This document shows positions 12,601-43,100 of a DNA stretch of 64,000 nucleotides, piece after piece (position 1 is the stretch's first letter; each line of letters starts with the position of its first letter). The stretch is from NCBI GenBank assembly GCA_900708905.1, contig CAADRB010000075.1, forward strand, positions 369,111 through 433,110, written 5' to 3'. The translations under genes were made by a program, and so were the position numbers. The DNA comes from Hymenolepis diminuta. Lineage: Eukaryota; Platyhelminthes; Cestoda; Cyclophyllidea; Hymenolepididae. The notes under the pieces are model-generated. The model had not been told where the DNA came from. It saw nothing but the letters and a program-made list of their open reading frames with translations, and ran no database searches.

Positions 12601-15504
12601 TGTCGATGAACTTATGAGTAAGTAGGATGTTTTGTATAATCCGTCCCTCCCCTCTGTCATCTTGGAGTGCCACACTAAGGCCATCTTTTTAATGTGTTCT
12701 TTTATCAAATCACCGAGAGAACTTTCAGTCGTGTATGCTTGTCATATAATCGGCAATTTCTTTACGCATGGCACACGAATATTGCTGATTACCATCCAGT
12801 TCACGAAACTAGGAAGTACAGTATTCTTTACTCTTACTTTTAAATTTGTGAAAAGTGAGAGATGAAAGCAAGGGTCAGGGTAAAGATTTGTCATCCAGTT
12901 ATTTCTTGTGGTCATTGCAATTTCTGATTTATATGCGTACGTTATCTTTGGAAATGTTTATTAACATTTGAAATTTTCTAATCATGTACGGCCCAGGTCT
13001 TGAGTATTTACTTGGTTTCCCACTTAAAATAAATATGTTAGCTTCCTTTTATTTACAGTACTAGCTGATCTGAATAAATTGAATGAAAATGAGACACGCA
13101 TATTAATACTTATAACTTTCAGCTTTTAACAATGATTGTAATTCGGAACTTAAATCATTCTTCCTATTTCGAACGATTACATGATGAATCATTCATTCAA
13201 CTCCCGGAAGACTCAAGAGATTCGAACGTATGAATAAATGTATTCTCTTAACTTCTAGCTACTGGTCCGGTCAGTTAGATGCGATGTGGAGTCGCGTGGT
13301 GGATCGCATGGAGGCTCATATTACTTCCCTCCGGACACTGGACACAACCCAATTCGCTCAGGCTGCAGCTCTACATCTGCGCTCGAAGCATGGAAATAGC
13401 GTGAACGAGGCTGTCGCGGTGTCAAACCTCTCACCTCGAGCCTACAGTCTCATTAGACCGCATCCCGTGACCCGACGATACGCTGAACTTGCAGCCAGTC
13501 TGCACTCAATTGGTGCACTGTCAATCCCTGGTGAGTCAATTTTAATAATTACGTGTAGCTAGAATTTTGTAGAAATATGTGAATACCAAAATAATTGGAG
13601 ATAACTGAGGATATCTCGAGATGTTTCATTTTTCTTCTAGGAAACTACTTTTAGTAGTTATTTCTAGCGTAATCGCTTAATCTACTCTTATTGATTATGG
13701 TGGTTGTTGGTTAAAAGTTGTTAGTTGTTCGAGTAATAGTACTGCAAATCAAATAGAATGGCAAGATGTAAGCTAGTAATACTCATCCAAATTAATGACT
13801 ATATCTCACTTTATTTCGAATTTTAGAGCCTAGAATAAAGTTTTGGAAAATCCAGTTTCATTGCCATATATTTACATATTTATCAGCTTTGATAATGAAT
13901 TTTTAGTTGTGCTCCTTTGAGAATTCATTATGTGCTAGTTTAATTTGTCTTTTATAAAATTGTCTCAGATATCAAAATGCTCGATGATAAGTAAAGTAAA
14001 GAAGAGTAAAGCGATCGATGTAACGCTCCCATCACAATACCTCTTTGAAGATCACAATTATTCAAAGAGGAAAATCTTCACTCATCCATTTTTTAGCTAT
14101 CGTTTCTATCTTTTTATTAAAATATCCCCCATTCTCAACGTATTATACATTTTTCTATGATGACCTCCAGAGAAATGAATGCAGTATCTCTAATTTGATC
14201 TTTTTTAACCTACATTGAATAAGAAAATGGTTGTTTTGAATTGAATTCACTGTGGGAATCCTCTAAGGACAATGACTGTGGACGAATAGGGTTTAGTCCG
14301 GATCAAGCGTATCTAGTTTAGGAGATCTAACGGAAGTTTGAGGTTTTGGGTTCGTATAGATATATTACAAAAGGACTTAAGTTTATTGCGAATTTTGACA
14401 TTTGTAAATTTTACTTAGAAGTCAGACTAGAATTATGGAAATAACTTAAATTAAGTTATTTCTTTCTAACCAATGTTTACGCTTTTACAGAAACAAACAA
14501 GGAGGGAGATGAGATGGTGGGTCAAGTGGAGGGGCATAATTTAGACGCCGGAGTTGTGTTGGCACTTTCAAGAATGCATAAGGAATTCGAAGCTACCTGC
14601 TACCGCTTAGCCAAGACTCTTCCACGCAACCGTCTTCGACTCGTCTTTCTCATCAACAACTTTGACCTCGTTGTCACTGTTCTCTCGGTAAGTGACTAGA
14701 TTTGATTCATGCTCAGTGTCAATATCCTAGTGTAGAGATTTCTGCATAGCATTCTCATGTGACAACTACAGTTAGTAATAATATTGAAGGTGGATCACAA
14801 TTTGAAAATAGAACCCTGAGATATTGCGAGAATATTGTAAAGGCTTTTTTTGCAATTCAAAAATGTATACGAATGATTCAATTTTAGAATGATGATAATA
14901 AATTAATATTTCTGCATTTTGCTTGAAGACTTCATAAGGTGTCAAAATATAGCATTAAAATTCGTTACGTTGTAAATTCACAGGAAAAAGGTGCCGTTAA
15001 TTCTCCCGAGGTTAATCAAAGTCGGGAAGCCATCGGAATGCATTCTGCGGCCTATATCGACCAGGCCCTCATACCCTACTTTGGGAGTATGATCAACTTC
15101 ATTCAAATGGTCGAGAAACGTGGTCCCACGGAGAACGTGGATCAAAATGAAGAAGGCCTTGTCACCAGAATCGTCAAGGGATTCAATATTGATTGGAAAA
15201 ATTCGATCGAGAAAATCAATGGTGAAATTATGCTAGAGTTTGCAAATTTTACGCTTGGCACTCAAATTTTCCATGTAAGTGGGCTGTGATCATGTATAGT
15301 ACAATAGTCTTTTGAGTTTTGAATGCAAATAACATTGTCTCTTTTTCGTGATCTCAGGCATTGCTATCTCAACTGGTTCAAGTATACCACCGTTTCCAGA
15401 AATTGATGACCCTTCCACCTTATAAAACAATGCCGGTGAGAAATCAACTGGTCTCCATTCATCAAATTATGAATGAAATCAAGGGATTCAAATCAAACTT
15501 TTGA
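9643..15504 (+). CDS. VPS52: Vacuolar protein sorting-associated protein 52 (GARP/EARP subunit)
   Basis: Subunit of the GARP and EARP tethers that capture endosome-derived vesicles at the trans-Golgi and recycling endosomes. Thirteen exons: 9643-9768, 9803-9878, 9908-9975, 10006-10119, 10194-10255, 10324-10474, 10544-10644, 10684-10816, 11827-12386, 13259-13530, 14491-14687, 14984-15274 and 15358-15504. They total 2298 nt (765 aa; human is 723). Family landmarks run in order: an N-terminal helical part (DLRVYSKRVEEQL), the LRIK-like segment then RKPMANYQVPQ, YRFFYEFLL, the ILLPHAASK block, CREYVFLGDFF, HPVTRRYAE, LVFLINNFD and a C-terminal LVQVYHRF. Exon 9 adds a low-complexity Ser/Thr linker. 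Introns 1-7 are 29-74 nt and later ones reach 1 kb. Intron 7 uses a GC donor (10645). The first ATG has a good context (aaaATGG) and the encoded N-terminus is short and acidic. Convergent with the hydrolase gene downstream. Confidence 0.93.
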
Positions 15505-16380
15505 GGATACTTTCTTCTTTATGTTCATTTTTTCTTTTCTACTTTGGCTGTGAATAACTTCTTTCCATTCCCTGTGTCTATTTGTCCCTGTCTTTGTTAA
15601 AATGCAATATTCAAAAAAATTAATTTTCTTATTTTGCAGAAGTCTTGGATTAATTAAAACTCAAGTACTTTTCCAATGGTCTATTATTGGTGTGTAATTA
15701 ATCAAATCGTGAATGAAATTTAGCCTCCTCTGGTAGGGAATACATTTCTTCATTCCTTTCCTCATCAAGTTAAGTGGGAAATTTAATATATCATTCGCTA
15801 AGTTCCAGGTTTTAAGTTCATATGATTCGGATAAAAGGGAGGAAGTGGTAACGTATTTTGTGTCTTGGTTTTGAGAAGACCTCAACAAAATTATGATGAC
15901 TTCCCCCTTAATTTATTCAGTCACAGAAAAATTTCTACTTCTTTCGTTCACTGGCATATCACTACCATGGTATTGGTGTCGGCACAGTTGCATCAACCAC
16001 CACTCATGGATTTATCCGTCGCCACCAAACGAGTTGCTACTGTGAAAGAGCTAGTAATTATGCCAGGACGTACTTACCTGAATTTCTCTAGATGCCGATT
16101 CCTTAAACACAAATAATCATCCAAGGATCTAGATGTTTTATTCCAATTCCCATATTTCATAGAATGGATTGGAATATGCTAAATAGCGGTAGAAACGCCA
16201 GAAAGATTACCAATGTTAATCTGTCACATTTAAACTACACTTTTAAGATATGTATTCATTTCTTATTTCAATGCTATAAGGCACAAAAGTCATGTATCAA
16301 GTAAATGCAAATATAGTACCACCAAATAATGCTATTATTATACACTCTAGATATGCTGGATAGAGAGTTGGAACAAGAAA
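15505..16380. other. Convergent 3' intergenic region between VPS52 and ABHD11-like gene
   Basis: Holds the 3' UTRs of both converging genes. Open frames at 15661-15888 (minus) and 15865-16116 (plus) overlap each other, lack family features and are treated as chance. No AATAAA was found close behind the VPS52 stop. Confidence 0.5.
16137..16142 (-). terminator. Candidate polyadenylation signal for the ABHD11-like gene
   Basis: The plus-strand TTTATT is AATAAA on the minus strand, about 240 nt past the ABHD11-like stop codon. Placement is reasonable for a 3' UTR, but the hexamer is common in AT-rich DNA. Confidence 0.3.
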
Positions 16381-18194
16381 TCAGTTTCCCTGGTTGATGA
16401 AGTCGGTGATTGCGTCAGTGAGGGCTTCGGGAGCATCTGCGTTTACCCAGTGGCTCGCACCAGGGATTTCAACCCGTTTAGCATTGGGGAAGAAGTGAAA
16501 GACGTAGGGCATTTGATCTGGTCTGAAAGGAAAAAAAATGTTACGAGATATTACATTACACTAGTAGGCTAAGAGGAGTATGAAAGAATCTTTCTTACAA
16601 CACTATTAGAAATAATGTACAAATCATGTCTCCATTTGTTAATAATGATAACCAGAAGAACGGCTGAAAGCGAATTTCCCTAAAAATTTTTCCCCCAATT
16701 TCGAACATTGATTTTGAGGATACTTCTTTTAAATTATTACAAATTTAAATGTGATTTGCTTATCCGGATTTCATAATGAAGACATCCGTGGGATGCACAC
16801 GACGGTCTGTTCATCCAAATTTTTATACAATGATTCACAAAGGACAAAAACCAGACCCAACTCTTCTGTTTTCTAATAACTCTACTATTACTTTATGTCC
16901 TCTCCCATTTCTCTTAAGTCCAATGTATCAGTATTCTAACTCAACCCATGTGCTTTAACTTTAGGGAAAACTAATGTAGCCTGTTAGCGTTTACGAAGAT
17001 TTGTAAGGGAACGGACTATTGAAGTAATTTTCTTCGATCACTAGTTAATAAAGTTAAAGAGCAGAAATTCATCAAACTCTTGAGAATAAGATAAGTCCGG
17101 TTAAGACCAAACATGGATTTACATTAAACGGTACTGGATTAATTGAGCGCAAGCAAATTTCACGAATACCAGTGAGAGGAGTACTAATGAAATCACAATA
17201 ATACAAATAAAAAATACAAACTTCTCTAAACATCCTTCTTATTTCTCCATGTTTACCTTTGCTATAAAAATTTCAGCTTATACCATAAGACAATGTGAAT
17301 GTAATACAGTTAATAATATACAGGGATATTACTATAATAGTCAGTTAAACACACATGATCATTATATCCTGAAAATGTACCATCTTCAAACAAAAAACAG
17401 AATAAGAACAGAAAAAGATAAACTTACTGCAAGAAAACTGATTTTTCACCTGAGATAAAGAGAGCAGGGTCCTTATAGGATACAGAGCTATCATCTTGGG
17501 AATAGGGGAAATCGAAGAGGTCGTGGAGATTTTTGTGCAGAATTTGTACGTTTACTAACCAATCGGGTTCACCATTGCTTTCACGGAGGTTAGTGAGGAT
17601 GAAGGAACGTTGAAATGCAGACTGAAAGAGAGAAATAGTAAGCACTGTAGAAAATTAACTTACTGGAATGACATCTTTCCACTGTTTCATCAACCTTGCT
17701 CGGAGACCATGAAGTGTTTTAGTCTCCTCCATTACTGTTTTTAAATCCGTGAGATTCATGAGAGAAATGAACAAATCAGTGTTCGCACGATTGGGCGATA
17801 TGTACGGAGCGATATCAATTACTATTAATCGGTATATCATAGACGGCTAAAAGGGGATCAATGTTATTGAATCAAAAAATCGACAAACCTCCATTAATGC
17901 AGCGGTCATTGAAGCTTTTCCACCCATACTATGGCCGATCAAGGAGACATTGGGCGATTTTAAGTCTGATATAAAATCAAGCAGATCCTGGGCTAGAAAA
18001 TTGTAATTCATCTCATTAGACCATGGACTCATTCCATGATTCCGGGCATCAACGCAATAAACTCTACCAAAACCTTTATTGTTTAGAGCCCTAGCGATTG
18101 ATCGCCAATTGCGTTTGCACCCAAGTAGTCCGTGCATAATTACAATTGGATCTTGGTTCGAAGCAGAGACAGATTTATGTAAATCGAAAGCCAT
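16381..18194 (-). CDS. ABHD11: Alpha/beta hydrolase domain-containing protein 11 homologue
   Basis: Serine hydrolase of the ABHD11 family; in mammals ABHD11 is mitochondrial and supports 2-oxoglutarate dehydrogenase function. Four exons on the minus strand: 18194-17889, 17846-17664, 17621-17428 and 16522-16381. They join in phases 0, 0 and 2 to give 825 nt (274 aa). Hallmarks visible: HGLLG oxyanion loop (21-25), VDARNHG (48-54), nucleophile elbow GHSMGGK with Ser89, RSFILTNL in exon 3, FISGEKSVF, and the catalytic His252 in GASHWV near the C-terminus. The acidic triad member was not assigned. The protein starts almost directly at the hydrolase fold, so no mitochondrial presequence is evident; one could be encoded by an unseen upstream exon. 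Introns are 42, 42 and 905 nt. It is head-to-head with the AMPK gene, about 1 kb apart. Confidence 0.9.
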
Positions 18195-34598
<16,404 letters not shown>

Positions 34599-37126
34599 TC
34601 GATTTAACACACACCCACATACCAGACTGTTTCTCCTGCCCCTAATTTGAATTCCGCTCTCCTTCTTAACCTGGCATTATGCTCTTTATCGGTTTGACAA
34701 TGTCTCTCCTTGGTGGCATCTGCCCTTGTTTGCTTGATCCCAAATCTACGCCCACCGTCTACATCTCCCTCCACTACAAATCGAATAGCTTTTAAATTAT
34801 TGTCATAATTTCTCTCATATTACCTGCAACACATGTCTGCTTTTGCCCCTGTGTGAGCTTAATGGCTGAGTATACGTGTTTATTACTTTTTATCTCCTCC
34901 TTTGGGGCAGAATAGTTAAATTTTGTATCTTGATTATGCTTTTGAGAATGAGGCGTTGGTAGTTGCGCAGGCACAAGTGGGTGTTTTGTCTCTTGGAGAA
35001 TAACTTTAATTTTACGCTTAAGTCTCTATAGTTGGTATCTAGTTTGAGGCTTTATTTGATGATTTAATGTATTGTCATCACGTTGTTGGTGAACATTTAG
35101 AAGCGATAAGAATTAATGCGCAGCACCTCTAGTTATGTTGGCATTCGACCAGTGTTATTTTTTAAGTTGGAGTTGTGAGCTGCAAATCGAATATTTGGCC
35201 ATTAACCACTACTAGTCAACAATGATTACCTGAACAGACAGGTAATAACCGATGCATATATTTTATCTTGCCAATTAGGAGAAATCTATTCATAAGCAAG
35301 ACGGAATTCATTATGTGAACTAAAGGAATTTATTTGTTGGAAGTCAAGATGGTCAAATACGAATGAAGATTCAATTCTTGGATTTCGTTTACAACTAAAG
35401 TTCGATATTCATTTAATAATTCCCGTAGTGGATATATAATACATATATTATTTAATCCCTGCTTACCTTCAATAAACAAGCTGTAATTAATCTGGCTATT
35501 TAATGTTTTCATGAAAAAAAAAATATATATGCCATTTTAATATCAGTTTAAAGAAACTTTTACCGAAATGACAGAAATTTTTGAATGTCAAAAGTATGAT
35601 ACAAAGCGATCAGTGGATTTTGACTGAAATTGTTGCTCGCTACTGAGAATTGACAATGACTTATGCTATATAAAATTTTAACAAGTTATAAATGCATCAG
35701 AGATAAGATCAGAAATAGGTATAACGTAAAGGTATAAGCATATCGTAAACAAAAATATTGGTAAAACTCTATTTCTTAAGTTCAAATAATGAGGATGAAA
35801 ACTATTTTCATTAATTATTTCGGCTATTTGACACTTACAGGGGATAACATATTTTAGGAAATTTTTAAATAGAAAATTCATCTTCGCCTAAGTATTAAGA
35901 ATGTAAGTGAGTAATAAATGCAGTATCCAACGATTATCAAGAAATATGGCGCGTCTATACGATTAATCATTACATATTGATCAATATGGATAACCACGAG
36001 ATTTAGTAAATTACATTGATCAAAATTATTGGTTTTGCTTCCAAAAGAAATCGAAAAGAGAGACTTAAGCCAAATTAGAGAAACACAATTAGAGATAAAA
36101 ACACAATGTTAATATAGAGCTAAGATAAGAAAAGCCACGAATCAAACGCATAGAAACGAAAATTAGATAAATATCGCCTACCTGAATAAAATTAGATATA
36201 GAAGTGCTCTGTTAACTTGACATATTTACTTATAACATCTCTGTATTTTTAGAGCAATAAGCTAGTGAAGTTTATGTGAGACTTTTTGCCTTCTCAACCA
36301 GTGGAGGAAAAAGAATAGAAGTGACAAGACTGAGCATTCTCAGTTAACAAAGCTGTTTTTAAGCTCAAAACACAGCAGGGTGATCATTGGGGCAATCCAG
36401 AAAACAGACTATGAAATGTGAATTTTGAAACCTGAGCTACCCATCTTGAAAATATTGTACAACTTAAATCTAAAAAATCAAATGAAGTGAGACTTTTTGA
36501 TACCATGACGTTGCTCTCAGAATTCTTATGATCTCTCCATTTACCATACGGGGCGTTCCATTAACAAACTTCACATGCTTTCTACAATTTAAAATTGCAA
36601 GATTTTTGTCTTACTGCGGGTGATAATAAAAATAATAATAGAAGAGAGGGGAAAACCACAGTTAGATGGAGACGTAAATTTAAAATGGTTTGAAGTTAAT
36701 TATTACGCTAAATCGCTGTTTGTTTTACTCGCACATAGCAATAATAAATAAAACACACTGATTAATATATTTTTTAACTTTTTTCCAGCCATCGTTCCAT
36801 TTTGTTCTAATAATTTAGTGTAAGTTTGAATATAGTGGAGCATATGACCTTACCTTCGCATATATAGTAATGAAATTTTTTGGTTTGGCGATGTGCATTT
36901 TACATAGGGTAAATTTATTACAAAATAATTTTAAGTGTTTTTGTCAAAGCTAATTTCAATTGTTAAAATGCCATATCTTGACTGATATTCTAATAAATTT
37001 TTAATCTTATATATGGTTTACAACCTCTTTATTTATACATTCTTCTGCAAAAGTAGAATGATAACGTCTGCATAATGTTCAGAAACCAATTTTACTTTCT
37101 CATTATTTTAGAATTTTTATAGACAA
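34599..37126. other. Intergenic region between AMPK and the first ACSL gene
   Basis: Contains the AMPK 3' UTR and the upstream region of the ACSL gene. AT content is high, with A/T runs and an AATAATAAAAATAATAATAG stretch near 36627. No coding exon was recognised, and the short open frames show no family features. Confidence 0.5.
35471..35476 (+). terminator. Candidate polyadenylation signal for AMPK
   Basis: An AATAAA hexamer lies about 870 nt after the AMPK stop codon. It would give a long 3' UTR. It may be coincidental in AT-rich DNA. Confidence 0.25.
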
Positions 37127-40100
37127 ATGGTTTTCGGATTTGGTTCTGCTCCTTTGCAATATCCGACTATAATTTCTAATAACGGTTACCTATTTAATTC
37201 AAGTGTACGTTATTGTTACCCTTTGCAAATGTTCGCATTTATAGGAAGGTGTTCGTCGTTCAGTTATTGCTAAAAATGGTGATCTTCCCGTGACTATTAA
37301 CGTAAATATAAAAACAGTTCATGACCTTCTTCTTAATGCCGTTCGAATTTCAGGTTGTTCCTATTTCTGTTCAACTTACTTTGTTATTTGTTAGCATGAT
37401 TGTATTTACTTATTTTACATCATACCAATGAATGTTTTATGTTTAAATTGTATTAGGACGTAGATCATTTCTCGGCAGCCACGAGTATTCAAAAGATCCA
37501 TATCTTTGGATAACGTTTAAAAATGTAAATATAAATACGCTCCACATTTTACCATTTTGTTGGCAAGGAGTTTTTTATTATTTATTTAAATTTTCTTTAA
37601 CATATATGAAGGTCTACGAGCAGGTGAGCGCTCTGGGATCTGGTCTCATAAATATTTGTGGTCTGAATAAAAATGGACTGGAAAAGTTTATTGGAATATG
37701 CGGCAAAAATTGTGTTGAAGTAAGTATTTATCATACAGACGTCTTATTATTGTTAATAAGAGCTCAAATTTTGTTTTTTTTGAATAAAATAAGGAAAAAT
37801 ATATGCTCGAACAGGCAGTTTTCTTTAAGCTGAATTAAAAGTTTGGAGTTACTTAATACGGTTTGCTCTTTATTTATTTGATTATTAAGATTAGTTTAAT
37901 ATGGCTAGGACTAGAGTATTCTGGTAAGAGCAGGTAGAAGTTTAATCTATGATTATCTAGCTTATATAGTGTCTTCAAAATTTGTCCTCTTTGAAGATCA
38001 TAAGTGCTTATCATGTATACAAAAAACGTGTTTTTAATATGTTAGAGGGTGTAATGTGCTGTATAATGGAAGAAAATTAGTATTTTTTCTTTTAAAATTA
38101 CATAGCTATCATGATCAGTAGCAGTAAAGGAACAAATAAGAAAATAATTAAATTCTTCAATGACATAAAATCTAATTCTACGCAAATATCCCATTCATTA
38201 TTTTATTGCAAACTTCAAAGGTGAATCCATCCCAAAATAGTTTGATGATTCTAATATCGGTTACGTATTTGAAATTGGGCATGTTAAATCGAATGAAAAT
38301 TTAATACATTCATTTGTACTCCACCTTACGTACAGTACTGAAGCAATCCTTCAAAGTACACTGATTAGCTTTGCCCAACGGAGAGCATGAGCAAATATGA
38401 ACTTCACCATCATATGGGTACTAAAATGTCTTAATTCTACCTGTGCTCACTATAGAAGTTTATACTTTTTACAGGAATGCTAAGAATAATAATATTTGCT
38501 CTATCTTATTGCAGTGGGTAGTTACAGAATTTGCCTGCGCAACCTATGGCTTTGTTGCAGTTCCCCTCTATGATACTTTGAGCAGGAAAGCTATGAAATA
38601 TATTTGTGATCACTGTAAGTTTATTAGTACCTCACTATTATATCAAAAATATTTTCTGGTACAATTGTGAAATTTCTTCACTTTACGACATAGCTGAACT
38701 AACAGTTTGCGTTTGTATATCGCCCACTATGGCGCAAAAGTTATTGGAACTGAAGGCCGATCGTTTGAAACATATTATATTAGTCCATTCAGATGAATCG
38801 TCTTCTAAACGACTTCATGATATTGCCCAGGGACGAGTGCAGATTCATGCTTTTTCAGACATTATGGTAAGTGGTGCGTAAAAATCCAGTGGTAGATAAT
38901 AAAGTAGCTCTAATTCCAGGTAAAACTACCTTAGGGGCCGGACCAAATTAAGCTAGATGTCCTCTCGTGGAACTTATAATCTTCCTTAGGCTAAGAGGAA
39001 AGAACAGCCCTTAATGAGCGAGAAGACCCAAAGTTGGTTGGGACAAATTTGTATTGGGCAATTGGGGTTGAACGAGGGGAAAGAGGAGGAATTGAGAGGA
39101 CATAGGAATGAATCAGTACTGAGTGGGGACAATCCAGATTATGAGGGAGAGGCGAAACGAGGTAAAATAAGGCAGTTGACCAATTTCGTGTTCCGTATTC
39201 ATTGACGGCTATGGAAGAGGTCAGTGGTCGCGAATTACACAGATTGAACGGGCAAATGAGCTAGGATGCGTGAGTACTACAATGTGTTGTACATCGAGGT
39301 CAAAGTGCGTACTTCCATAGACATTAATTCGATGTTTATCAATTAGCCTCCAGTGAGTACTATAATTGGATAAGTAAAGATTTGAAGAGCGCGTAGTTTC
39401 CACCGAAGAGACTCCAAAATGCAAATTCTATGACCATGATAACCGTGAGAATACGTTCCACTTCAAGAGCCTGAAAGTTATTCTTAGTACTCTTCCTTCA
39501 ATACGGCAGTCCGCATTACATATAAGGAGTGGAGAGACGGTTTGAAAGTTTTTCTTAATTGAAAAGCCAATAGTACCTAAGCAAGCTTTCGGAATTTATA
39601 TTTAGCTGCCTTAATCTTGGGATAAAGGGAGAAACGGAGATTCATACTGAACATAATGTAGTCAAATAATGATTTATTTTCTTTTTTACCATAAGTATTT
39701 ATAAGCTTCTAACTAACTGCCCCAGCTTTACTACTTCCCAGGCTAAAGGAAGAGAAACGCCTCACATTTCAGATGTAAGCTAAATTCAATGCTGATTTTC
39801 TAATTTGTAATAAATATCCAATCTCACTTGTTCCAATATTGACTTTGATTGGTTATTTAGCCACCAAAAGAAAATGATATGGTTTGTCTCTGTTATACCA
39901 GTGGAACTACAGGTACTTTCCTACTAATACGAATAACTGATTGCATTTTATTGATCTTGCGATTAAAAATGATTCAGGTGGATACTATTATCATTCTAGT
40001 TCCAATGAATACATGTAATAAATTTTCTTATGCATATTGCAGGTCTATTTAATTGATTCGTGATGTGACACGAATCCAAATCTTGTCTAGTTTATGTGTC

Positions 40101-43100
40101 TCCTAATGTTCAATTTAGAGAGAGTATATGTACACTTGTAATGACTCTAGGTGCCTAAATGGAGAGTAAGGTAAGAATCAAGGTACTGGAGTAAGCATAT
40201 CTTTCCTCAAGGATCTCAAATCGCAGTGTATCTTCTTCATGAAAGGAGGGAAATGCGTGCACAGCGGTGAGCGCATGTTGTGAAAGGAAGGGCAAATAAT
40301 GTAGATCCATATTAACAGATCTAGGCCATCCTAATAAATGGATACAAAGAGATGGGCTTTATTCCCTTATATCAAAATCACCACCAGTTCCCTGTTTTAA
40401 TGACTGTCATAATATTAAATTCGTGTGTAATCTGAACATTTTTTAGTGAATTACTGGAGCTAAAGGCTTCATTCGCTTTCCAGTGATTTTACACCTGGTT
40501 AACCGCCTTATTCACTCATGAAATCGGATGGATGGAACCAACCTTTAACCGTTTACTGATACAAATTACTAAAATTTAGAAGTACAGAAAAGATAGGTGA
40601 AATTCATTCCTAGCAAAGTAAATGAACACGAGTGCCCATAAAATAGTCCAAAGTAAAAAGTAGTTCTATTTCGTTTGAGCTTCGAATTTGTCAATCCATA
40701 CACTTTTACACGTCTTAATGTTTCACAGTTCAAATATTAAGATATGTTCACTCGATTATTTAGTGCATTCATGTTCACGACGCTTAGATCTCGTTGACCA
40801 GGTTAATAAAATTTAGCGGTCAATTAGGCAATTTCAGTACATAAGTTTGTTTCTTCTATTAATTAAGACGTTAGCAACTTTTCGTTCCGGAGTTTGATAT
40901 GTACTGAAAAGTGTAAATGGATTGATTGCAGTATTCAGCTACTGTTACATTTAATTTTCAGGTACTCCCAAAGGTGTCATTATAACAAATAAGATGCTGG
41001 TTTCTGCAGTTTCGGGAGCACTGCTCCATGGCAATCGCAGTGTATGTTTGTGGCTCAAAGACTTAAAAAAATCACCTCATTTTAATATATAATATTTTTT
41101 TAGGTTTTTATTGAAACTGACGTCTACTTATCATATCTACCACTAGCACACATATATGAACAATTCAACTTGGTTAGTTTTAGGTAGAGCTACTAATATA
41201 TAAAATTCCTATACTGCTGTTACCACAACATACTACTTAAAATTTTTGTAGATGCTAGCTTTGGGTGCACGTGGAAAGGTCGGGTTTTATTCTGGAGATA
41301 TTACCAAGTTCCAAGAGGAAATGTTTACTTTACGACCGACAGTCCTATTTGCTGTGCCTCGAGTACTTGCACGCATTCAACAAGTCGTCTACAAGAAAGT
41401 TGCTGAGTCAGAACTAAAGACAAAACTAGTGAAAATGGCAATCAGACACAAACTCAGGACGGTTAGCTAGTAAGAGTTATTTTTTGATTGATTAAAATAT
41501 AAGATATTTCATGGTGGTCTATGTTTAGGCTTCAAACATAGGATGGGAGGGTGAGTTCGTTAACTATTACCTTGGAAATTCTCGTCATTTCAATTTATTT
41601 AATAATTATTATTTCATATGCTGTGCAACCTTTTTGCTCAATATAAGAAACAGATGATAAACTTTTAACGGCGCTAGTGGAATACAAATTGATGTGTAAG
41701 TCTTTGATATCAGAAGCCATGGGTTCGATTTACATCGGTGCACATTCAAACAATGCCATTTCCATCTGCTCTTGTTAATATTAGCTAAGAGAGATGAAAA
41801 ACTACGAGTTTTTAGTCGGAGCGACTTTTGAGATGCTATTTTTCTACTCAAGATAAGTTCCACAAGACACTTTTGTTAAACGAATTTGAGTGTGAATAGT
41901 ATTGATCCCTACTTTTCTTATACCAGTTTCCCTCCTGTTCAAAACAAAGAAGAATTGCTTATTATAAATTGCGTGGAGATATCCTCAGTAAATTTTGAAA
42001 CCACGTTCTATGGATGGTTGAGAATATTTAAAGATTCTATCTAATTTGAATTCAAAATTGCATTTGACCGTACTTGCCAAAAAGTATACAGCGATGACCG
42101 ATCTGTATGTCTAAAAATCAGAGAACACACACCATTGATACATAATGAATGATGGGAGTGGCCACCAATAAAAGAGACAGAAGAATTGGAGTTTCTTGTG
42201 TCGGCTTTGCCCAAGACAGAATTTGATGACACTTCACTCAATGGGCTTAGAAGACCCTTTGCGTTAGAATTTATTATATATCAGTGCCTGTTTTATGGAA
42301 TCTTTCGTATTTTAGTCAAAAATATAACCATCATTCCATCTGGGATAAGCTAGTTTTCAACGAGATCAGAAAGACTTTTGGTGGACGCATCAGAGTGGTG
42401 AATGTTGGAGGAGCACCAATTTCTGACGAACTATTACAATTCACTCGAGCTGTATTCGGTTGTCCAGTAAGTTTAAACGAATAGAACAATTCAATTAGCA
42501 ATTAGTTTTTTATTACTGGAAGGTGGCAAAAGCGCGTAGCAAGATTTGTGCGAAATTCAAATTATACCTATCATTCGCCTGCGGGTCTTTAAGCAGCTTT
42601 AGACACCATTATGGAACTTGTGACTTAGGGTACTGCAAGACAGTTCCTTGCGGTCCATGAATCAATCCGATTATTACTTCCATCTTTGAACTAAAATAAA
42701 TGTATAACTATCATCTCGGACTGTGAGTAAACTTAGAGTCTCTATTGGAGCTATTTCCACAAAGCAGTGATTGAGCTTTCAGGGGAGTTCGTTTAAAAAG
42801 AGATATTTGAGACGTCTAAACTACTGATTTGCAGAGATGTTAATATTTGATATGGGCAGAATAAGGAAAAATCAATAGAAAAACGATAAACAATATTGAT
42901 CGAGATAAAGCTATAAAGGATAGAAGTGATGAAAATGAAGATAAAAAATAGGAGTCGCTTCATATCCTTCTAGATTTTCCTATAAGAACAAATAAACTCT
43001 TGAGACGGATACACTATTCTTTTATATTTACCGCGATGTCTCTGCTACTAGTTCTCAATGATCTGAAACCACCTCTATGTTTGCTTCAGGTATTAGAGGG

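Noticed and set aside
41536..41552. Possible extra micro-exon between ACSL exons 11 and 12
   Set aside because: A gtgagt donor follows, but joining exon 11 at 41469 directly to exon 12 at 42316 keeps the frame and the expected family spacing without it.
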